DNA of 28,738 nt from Desulfovibrio sp. UBA6121 (GTDB lineage Bacteria; Desulfobacterota; Desulfovibrionia; Desulfovibrionales; Desulfovibrionaceae), in assembly GCA_002422505.1 (NCBI GenBank), contig DIVX01000092.1, forward strand, positions 195-28,932, read 5' to 3'. The position numbers and the translations under genes were made by a program. Positions 24,601 through 28,738 of this stretch are shown piece by piece. The notes beneath the pieces were generated by a model. It had not been told where the DNA came from. It worked only from the letters and a program-made list of their open reading frames with translations, and did no database searches. Numbering within the stretch: position 1 is the first letter of the stretch; the number at the start of each line of letters is the position of its first letter.

Positions 24601-24872
24601 ATGAAGCGCGCGCCGCCGGAAAGGGTAAGCGGCAGGCCGGGAATCTGGGCCTCAAGCCCGCCGGGGGAGCGCAGGGAGAGCAGGCCGGAGCCGTCGTCCA
24701 CCAGTTCGCGCTCCACCTCCTGCAGCCAGCCGGGGTGGGTGCAGTCGCCCGTGCCCAGCACGCCTATGCCCTTGACCTCGGCCCAGGCGGCGAGGCTTCT
24801 GATGCTGAGGCTTTTGCTGGTGGCGCGGGAAAAGCGCGAGTGGATGTGCAGGTCCGCAGCGAAGTTGCTCAT
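21492..24872 (-). CDS. Endonuclease Q-like PHP nuclease fused to a UvrD/PcrA-type superfamily 1 helicase
   Basis: The protein has 1126 residues. Residues 1-430 match the EndoQ (TIGR00375) family: ADLHIHSRFSRATSKS with D7/H9/H11, GTGDCTHPGW (40-49), SNSDAHS (222-228), and a Cys zinc site C286...C302-x2-C305 in LCPVCGKPATLGVLHRV. EndoQ nicks DNA 5' of uracil, hypoxanthine, xanthine or abasic sites. After a Pro/Ala/Glu-rich linker (about 440-475) comes a complete helicase: Walker A AGPGTGKTHT (513-522), TFTRRAADEL (544-553), LLVDEVQD (685-692), AIGDPDQSIYGFRG (752-765), AENYRSG (787-793), LHAAKGLEFEAVFLP, and EERRLLYVGMTRAKSRL. An acidic insert (about 707-745) separates motifs II and III. The ATG follows AAGGA by 5 nt. 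Coupled lesion repair is inferred. Confidence 0.9.
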   Translation of the reverse strand: MSNFAADLHIHSRFSRATSKSLSIRSLAAWAEVKGIGVLGTGDCTHPGWLQEVERELVDDGSGLLSLRSPGGLEAQIPGLPLTLSGGARFMLQGEISSIYKRGGKVRKVHNLVYLPSLDAAKALNAKLAQVGNLASDGRPILGLDSRNLLEMVLSVHPQAFLVPAHIWTPWFSLFGSMSGFDSVEECYADLSDHIFAMETGLSSDPGMNWTLSALDRYRMISNSDAHSGEKLGREANLFRGEASFGGLRAALRAHQTGEDAECEFLGTLEFFPEEGKYHLDGHRKCNWSMEPGETLAHKGLCPVCGKPATLGVLHRVLALADRSEPAQPQGQPGYHSLIPLREVLGEVLDVGAGSKAVTAEYFRLLERLGPELGILRETPLPDIARAAPVLAEAVERMRAGKVLRSAGFDGEYGVITVFTPEERAQMRQGRMLAGMPLRRGRRPAATPSEPETEAEGDPAPAGPAASTSAAPPRGLNPAQEAAVVAGLAPAFSPAASPDARADAATGPVLVLAGPGTGKTHTLLARVLRLLEAGERPEALAIVTFTRRAADELHERLTARLGPEARLPLADTLHALALDLWTTREGQPPVLLSEDAARRMFLEALRAAGGQELTKAEALALHRRHALARETLVPLSGPHAERACQAALAVAETKALRNQADFTDLLEYLLALVRTPGFAAPFAHLLVDEVQDLSALQLEAVLGLAGSPAPASEGVGEADDASADGARDGAEKDDTANDGQPPKRVPGAGFFAIGDPDQSIYGFRGAAGDVRERLAARWPTLRVVSLAENYRSGQGILDAAAALLPTPPRLLALPGRAWDIELVEAPDARHEARLVAARISKLLGGTSLTLMEADGGAGLAPGDVAVLVRFRGLIPPLKAALELAGLPCSAPETEVFWEEPRVAAILRVAERLFGLPARNAAAGAAGGNADDWEAQAEDQHRVDADLPEFLLLQGPRVLPAALRETPPFDRFFWDGAAFRDLCHAFDEHGGWVGLLDWVRLETGFASIRQSAQKVRILTLHAAKGLEFEAVFLPALEQGVLPFARAVAGSGDAPDPQALAEERRLLYVGMTRAKSRLCLSFARSRTLYGATTAQEPSPFLAELPAQLLRRTLLAQKIQTRQTHLSLF

Positions 24873-24902
24873 GCAGGTCCTTGATTAACCGGTATAAACG
24901 GA

Positions 24903-24932
24903 CATGTACGCCACTTGGGCGCTGCTTGGCAA
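24903..24932 (-). promoter_or_regulatory. Candidate promoter for the EndoQ-UvrD gene
   Basis: On the minus strand: TTGCCA, an 18-nt spacer, TACATG, ending 30 nt before the ATG at 24872. The -35 is good and the -10 moderate. Confidence 0.3.
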
Positions 24933-24940
24933 CCCCGGGC

Positions 24941-24976
24941 GCAACGGGGGGACGCAACGGGGGGACGCAACGGGGG
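24941..24976. repeat. 13-bp tandem repeat, 2.8 units
   Basis: GCAACGGGGGGAC occurs at 24941 and 24954, with a partial GCAACGGGGG at 24967. It lies between the HD-GYP gene and the EndoQ-UvrD gene, directly upstream of that gene's candidate -35. Confidence 0.92.
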
Positions 24977-25005
24977 CGCGTGTGGCCCGGCGTGGGGCAG
25001 AGCTG

Positions 25006-26256
25006 CTACTGGCTGGGCAGATTCGAGTAGAACTGGCGGAATTCCTGGGCGGCCTTGGCCTGGGCCGCGCACCGGCGGATGTCAAGCTCGTCCAGGTTTT
25101 TGCGCGCAAGGGAAAGCAGCTCCGGGTCCAGGGCGCCTTGGCCGGTCATTTCGTCCAGAATGCCCAGGGTTTGCACGTTGTCCAGCCCGGCGCGGTAGGG
25201 GCGGTCCTCGCGCAGGGCGGTGAACACATCGGCCAGGCTCATGATGCGCGAGCCCAAGGGCAGGGCGTCGCCCGTCAGGCCATGGGGGTAGCCTTGGCCG
25301 TCCAGCTTCTCGTGGTGCTGCGAGGCCCACTGGGCCACTTGCTCCAGGCCCGCCACGCTGGACAGGATGCTTTCGCCCAGTTGCGGGTGGCGGTTCATCA
25401 CCGCGCGTTCCTCCTGGGTCAGGGGGGCGGGTTTGTCGATGATTTCCGTGGGCACGGCCAGCTTGCCCAGGTCGTGCAGGTTTCCGGCCAGGCGCATGGC
25501 GCTCAGGTCCTGGGCGCACATGCCGGCCTTTTCCGCCAGGCACACGGCGGTTTCCGCCACCCCGCGCGAATGCGTGGCCGTAAAGCGGCTTCGGAAGTCG
25601 ATGATCTGCGAGAAGGCCGTGGACGCCTGCATGAGCTCCCCGTGGGAAAAGCCGCGCTCCTCAAAGATGTCCGGGTCGTCGGAAAGGGCCTGGGTGGGGT
25701 CTGTTCCGGCCAGCGGGGCCCAGAACTCCGGGTCGGCCGCCAGAACGCCCAGGGCCTCCACGGCCAAGGGGTCGAACTGCTGCGGCGCGCGCGGGCTTAT
25801 GTGGGCCATGACCTCGGACGGGGAAAACTCCGGCCTGCGCAGGGAAAGTACATCCACGCGGTCGGCCAGGTTCAGCACCCCGGCCAGAAAGAGCTTGCGG
25901 GCGGGTTCGTTCAGCGCGCCGTAGCGGGAATGCGGGGTGTGGTGGTGCCGCACAATGACGGCGGCGTCGTCGAGCAGGGGGTTGGTGCGCAGCAGGCGGT
26001 AGCCCAGTTCGGCGTGCAGGGCGCCGTCGGCCTCGAAGGACAGCGCGGCCAGGCGGCTTTGCCGGGTGAAGCCGCCCACATCGTGCAAAATGGCGGCCAT
26101 GAACAGCTCGGTGCGTTCCTGACGGCTGGCGCCCAGGGTTTGGGCCAGGCGGGCGGCCAGGTAGGCCACGCGCTTGTGGTGGCCCACCACCTCGGGGCTC
26201 ATGAGGTCGAGCGCGCCGGACAGGCCGGAGAGGAAGTCAAAAAGGCGTATGTTCAC
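25006..26256 (-). CDS. Double-HD protein with a C-terminal HD-GYP phosphodiesterase domain
   Basis: This 416-residue cytosolic protein has two HD modules. The N-terminal one (about 20-140) has H27, H58-D59 and HHHTPH at 104-109, without the GYP signature. The C-terminal one (about 220-390) is a canonical HD-GYP: H229, H261-D262-x2-K265, H290, HHEKLDGQGYPHG (314-326) and D343. HD-GYP enzymes hydrolyse c-di-GMP or cGAMP; the key residues are intact, so activity is expected. No receiver or sensor domain is attached, so the first HD unit may be regulatory. The start is GTG at 26256, only 16 nt after the preceding exported-protein gene, suggesting one operon. Confidence 0.9.
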   Translation of the reverse strand: MNIRLFDFLSGLSGALDLMSPEVVGHHKRVAYLAARLAQTLGASRQERTELFMAAILHDVGGFTRQSRLAALSFEADGALHAELGYRLLRTNPLLDDAAVIVRHHHTPHSRYGALNEPARKLFLAGVLNLADRVDVLSLRRPEFSPSEVMAHISPRAPQQFDPLAVEALGVLAADPEFWAPLAGTDPTQALSDDPDIFEERGFSHGELMQASTAFSQIIDFRSRFTATHSRGVAETAVCLAEKAGMCAQDLSAMRLAGNLHDLGKLAVPTEIIDKPAPLTQEERAVMNRHPQLGESILSSVAGLEQVAQWASQHHEKLDGQGYPHGLTGDALPLGSRIMSLADVFTALREDRPYRAGLDNVQTLGILDEMTGQGALDPELLSLARKNLDELDIRRCAAQAKAAQEFRQFYSNLPSQ

Positions 26257-26272
26257 AGATGCTGCCTGCTGG

Positions 26273-26818
26273 CTAGAATTTCAGGATGTCCACCTGGACC
26301 TCGGCCTTGCCGCCCACTTTTTCGAGCGCTCCCTTGAGGTCCATGTTCTTGATGTGTTCTGTGGCGGCGGCGGGGTCGGGCTTGCCGACCACGCTCTGCT
26401 TGTTCATGGGGTCCACCACTTCGTCGCTCCCGAAGCGCAGGTTGATGGGCGAATCTTGCTCTTGCTTGGCAAAGGGACGGGCCTTCGGGGCGGGGTCGAA
26501 TTCCAGTCCTGTGGCGTTGTCCTGCGCCTGCGGCGGCGCTGGCGGGCCGTAAACCTCGCCCGTGGCGAAGGGCGCGGAGAGTTCCTCGCGCGTCAGGCCG
26601 GTTCTGGTCAGCAGGGCCTTGGCTTCCTGCGCGGCCTTGGCCCGCGAGGTCTTGGCGCTTACCTTGGCCTTTGGGGCGGCCTTGGCCTTTTGCTGCGTGG
26701 CGGCGGGGCGGGCGACCTCGCTGCCGCTTTTGGCCGCAGCGTTTTGGGCGCACATCTCCACCGGATGTAAAGCCGATAGTATCAGGGCGCATATAAGCGA
26801 AAGCACGGCTCGTTTCAT
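26273..26818 (-). CDS. Exported protein of unknown function, Ala/Lys-rich
   Basis: I do not recognise this 181-residue protein. A Sec signal peptide (about 1-24, MKRAVLSLICALILSALHPVEMCAQ) is followed by an Ala/Lys-rich low-complexity stretch to about 65. A more ordered part (about 66-181) contains TREELSAPFATGEVYGPPAPP, SPINLRFGSDEVVDPMNKQSVVG and a final KGALEKVGGKAEVQVDILKF. A Cys at position 23 is not in a lipobox. It lies 41 nt after the aminotransferase gene and 16 nt before the HD-GYP gene on the same strand. An AGCGGTA/TACCGCT hairpin sits between its GAGGAG site and ATG, which could limit translation. Confidence 0.8.
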   Translation of the reverse strand: MKRAVLSLICALILSALHPVEMCAQNAAAKSGSEVARPAATQQKAKAAPKAKVSAKTSRAKAAQEAKALLTRTGLTREELSAPFATGEVYGPPAPPQAQDNATGLEFDPAPKARPFAKQEQDSPINLRFGSDEVVDPMNKQSVVGKPDPAAATEHIKNMDLKGALEKVGGKAEVQVDILKF

Positions 26819-26826
26819 GGCGCTGC

Positions 26827-26843
26827 AGCGGTATTGTACCGCT
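26827..26843 (-). promoter_or_regulatory. Hairpin between ribosome-binding site and ATG of the exported-protein gene
   Basis: AGCGGTA-CAA-TACCGCT (minus strand) is a perfect 7-bp stem. Only GAGGAG upstream of it resembles a Shine-Dalgarno site; folding would bring that site close to the ATG at 26818. It could instead be a transcription-factor site. Confidence 0.4.
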
Positions 26844-26859
26844 CCTCACTAGCGGTCTT

Positions 26860-28038
26860 TTACGCCAGGGCCGCGTACTTCTCAAGCCTGCGTAGGGCCT
26901 CGGCGATGTTTTCCAGAGAGTTTGCGTAGGAAAAGCGCAGAAAGCCCTCGGCCCCCTGGCCGAAATCGATGCCAGGAGTGACGCCAACATGGCATTTTTC
27001 CAGGATGTCATACGCCAGCTTGAGAGAGCTGCCGCCGAATTTCTCGGCCCATTTGGAGGCGTTGGCCAGTACGTAGAATGCGCCGGTGGGGTCGTGGGCC
27101 ACGCCCAGGCCCAGGGCTTTGAGCCGGGGCAGCAGGAAGCGGCGGCGCTGGTCGTAGATGGCCTTCATGCGCGCCACGTCCGGGGCGGATTCTTTGAGCG
27201 CGGCGATGCCCGCGTGCTGCGCCACGGAGTTGGCGCTGATGAAGAAGTTTTGGCAAAGCTTCTGCATGGGCCGGATGAATTCCCTGGGCGCCACAAGATA
27301 GCCCAGCCGCCAGCCGGTCATGGCGTAGAGCTTGGAAAAGCCGTTCAGCACAAAGGTGCGGCTGCCGAACTCCAGCGCGCTGTGTTCTTTGCCCTCGTAC
27401 ACCAGGCCGTGGTAAATCTCGTCGGAGATGACGTAGGCTCCGCTTGTGTCGGCCAGGCGGGCGATGGCCTCCATGCGGTCGGCCCCCAGCAGGGTGCCCG
27501 TGGGGTTGGCCGGGGAGTTGAGCAGGATGGCCTTGGCTCCTTCGCCCAGGGCGGCCTCTATGGCCTCTGGCCGGTACTGGAAGCTGTCGGCCTCCGTAAC
27601 CGGCACGCGCACCGGGCAGGCCCCGGCGAAGCGGATGAAGTTGTCGTAGCAGGCGTAAGCCGGGTCGGAGAGGATGACCTGGTCCCCGGCCTCCAGCAGG
27701 GTGGAAAACAGCAGCAGCATGGCGGGGGAGGTGCCCTGGGTCACGATGATCTGGCCGGGGTCGATCTCGACGCCGTAGCGCGCGTGGAGATCCTCGCAAA
27801 TGGCCTCGCGCAGGGGGAGCAGGCCCAGGCTGTGGGTATAATGGGTTTCGCCGTCGGCCAGGGCCTTTTTCGCGGCCTCCTTGATGCATTCCGGGGTGTC
27901 GAAGTCCGGCTCGCCTATCTCCAGGTGGATGACCTCGTGGCCTTGCGCCTCCAGCTTGTGGGCGGCCTCCAGAATGTCCATGACCAGAAAGGGGGTGATT
28001 TCGCTGGCGCGCTTGGAAATGCAGACGTTCTCGTTCAT
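26860..28038 (-). CDS. Class I/II PLP-dependent aminotransferase (AspC/alanine-type)
   Basis: This 392-residue cytosolic enzyme is of the fold-type I aminotransferase family. PLP-binding elements are all present: SPANPTG (175-181) with N178, ISDEIYHG (204-211) with D206, and the Schiff-base Lys K236 in NGFSKLYAMTGWRLGY. The substrate carboxylate-binding Arg lies in FLRFSYANS near the C-terminus. EIGEPDFDTPE (40-50) and the HYTHSLGLLPLREAI segment are typical of the aspartate/aromatic/alanine group. The amino-acid substrate cannot be decided from sequence. The ATG follows GAGGCG. It starts only 26 nt after the trpS terminator U-tract, so its promoter must overlap that hairpin or lie upstream. 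Confidence 0.9.
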   Translation of the reverse strand: MNENVCISKRASEITPFLVMDILEAAHKLEAQGHEVIHLEIGEPDFDTPECIKEAAKKALADGETHYTHSLGLLPLREAICEDLHARYGVEIDPGQIIVTQGTSPAMLLLFSTLLEAGDQVILSDPAYACYDNFIRFAGACPVRVPVTEADSFQYRPEAIEAALGEGAKAILLNSPANPTGTLLGADRMEAIARLADTSGAYVISDEIYHGLVYEGKEHSALEFGSRTFVLNGFSKLYAMTGWRLGYLVAPREFIRPMQKLCQNFFISANSVAQHAGIAALKESAPDVARMKAIYDQRRRFLLPRLKALGLGVAHDPTGAFYVLANASKWAEKFGGSSLKLAYDILEKCHVGVTPGIDFGQGAEGFLRFSYANSLENIAEALRRLEKYAALA

Positions 28039-28063
28039 GTTCGCCTCGTATGTTTCAGAACGG

Positions 28064-28105
28064 AAAAAGGGCCGGAACCGGGGTGTGTCTCCCGGCTCCG
28101 GCCCT
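28064..28105 (-). terminator. Intrinsic terminator of trpS
   Basis: On the minus strand: AGGGCCGGAGCCGGG, an 8-nt loop, CCCGGTTCCGGCCCT, then a T-run. The stem has about 15 pairs with one G-U. It starts 11 nt after the trpS stop codon. Confidence 0.9.
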
Positions 28106-28116
28106 GGTCCTTCGGG

Positions 28117-28738
28117 CTAGAAATCGAAGTTCAGGGCCTTGCGGATGGCTTCCATGTTCTCGGCCGCGCGGGTGCGGGCGCGGGCGTTGCCCTGCTCCAA
28201 AATGTGCCACAGGCGGTCCGGGTCGGCCTCCAGGGCGCGGCGGCGGTCATGGATGGGCGTCAGAAACGCCGTAAGCGACTCCATGAGCACCTTCTTGCAG
28301 TCCACGCAGCCGAAACTGGCCTTGGTGCAGCCTTCACGAATCTCCGCGCATTTCTCGGGCGCGGTCAACAACTTGTGATAGGGGTACAGGTTGCACACCT
28401 CCGGGTCGCCGGGGTCGCTTCTGCGCAGGCGGTTCTTGTCCGTCAGCATGGTTTTGATCTTCGGGGCGATGTCTTCCAGGGGCTCGCCAAGGGCGATGGA
28501 GTTGCCGTAGCTCTTGCTCATCTTGCGGCCATCAAGCCCCGGGAGCTTGGCTTCCTCGGTCAAAAGGGCCTTGGGCTCCGGGAAGAAGGGCGCGTTCTCC
28601 GGGCAGTTCAGAAAGTTGAAGCGCCGGGCGATTTCGCGCGTCAGCTCCAGGTGGGGCAGTTGGTCTTGGCCCACGGGCACGGCGGTGGAGCGGTAGAGGA
28701 TGATATCCGCCGCCATGAGCACCGGGTAGCCCAGGAAG
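28117..28738 (-). CDS. trpS: Tryptophan--tRNA ligase (C-terminal part; gene cut by window end)
   Basis: TrpRS charges tRNA-Trp using ATP. The frame is open to the window edge, where it reads FLGYPVLMAADIILY, so the N-terminal part with the HIGH motif lies outside. The visible ~206 residues include VPVGQDQLPHLELTREIARRFN, the KMSKS loop in GRKMSKSYGNS, KIKTMLTD, and a C-terminal anticodon-binding helical region. DCKK with nearby Cys residues (REGCTKASFGCVDCKK) resembles the Cys pattern seen in some bacterial TrpRS. A strong terminator follows the stop. Confidence 0.96.
   Translation of the reverse strand, partial: FLGYPVLMAADIILYRSTAVPVGQDQLPHLELTREIARRFNFLNCPENAPFFPEPKALLTEEAKLPGLDGRKMSKSYGNSIALGEPLEDIAPKIKTMLTDKNRLRRSDPGDPEVCNLYPYHKLLTAPEKCAEIREGCTKASFGCVDCKKVLMESLTAFLTPIHDRRRALEADPDRLWHILEQGNARARTRAAENMEAIRKALNFDF

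Overview
The window is GC-rich, densely packed bacterial chromosome. SecA with a C-terminal SEC-C zinc motif, an Mla phospholipid-transport operon in the order E-F-D-C-A without mlaB, a B12-riboswitch-controlled cobT, and c-di-GMP proteins together suggest a Gram-negative of the Desulfovibrio type (Desulfobacterota, Desulfovibrionaceae-like). That assignment is inferred from gene content and style; there is no rRNA or other marker here.

Layout. Positions 1-8.9 kb are read on the plus strand: the 3' end of secA, a dual-receiver GGDEF diguanylate cyclase, argJ, an HD-domain phosphohydrolase, the mlaEFDCA operon and a YfcE-type phosphoesterase. From 9.2 to 12.25 kb a minus-strand operon encodes a WcbI-like protein, a CgeB-like glycosyltransferase and an MltC-like lytic transglycosylase. 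Divergent from it, a cobalamin riboswitch with its terminator precedes cobT. From 13.7 to 14.6 kb lies an AT-rich island with one unrecognised gene, enclosed by long imperfect inverted repeats. From 14.6 to 19.7 kb, on the minus strand, are a membrane-anchored spermidine-synthase-like protein, a YbjQ-like small protein and a two-unit M16 peptidase. An M15 peptidase (plus) follows. Then come a large minus-strand protein that joins an endonuclease-Q-like PHP nuclease to a UvrD-type helicase, a double-HD/HD-GYP protein, a small exported protein, a class I aminotransferase and the 3' part of trpS.

How the genes work together. The Mla genes form one complete inner-membrane ABC transporter with its periplasmic and outer-membrane partners. 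The GGDEF and HD-GYP proteins are opposing c-di-GMP enzymes. MltC, M15 and possibly the WcbI/CgeB pair act on the cell envelope. The EndoQ-UvrD fusion looks like a one-polypeptide lesion-incision and strand-displacement machine.

Most unusual features: (1) the EndoQ-helicase fusion; (2) a 204-bp tandem duplication of that gene's 3' end, whose outer copy carries a premature stop; (3) the AT-rich island, with roughly 39-nt terminal inverted repeats and a gene made of two copies of a ~60-residue unit; (4) several candidate promoters of one form (TTGNNN, 17 nt ending in GC, then TAN), two of which would give leaderless mRNAs; (5) clusters of 11-, 13- and 14-bp tandem repeats in intergenic DNA.
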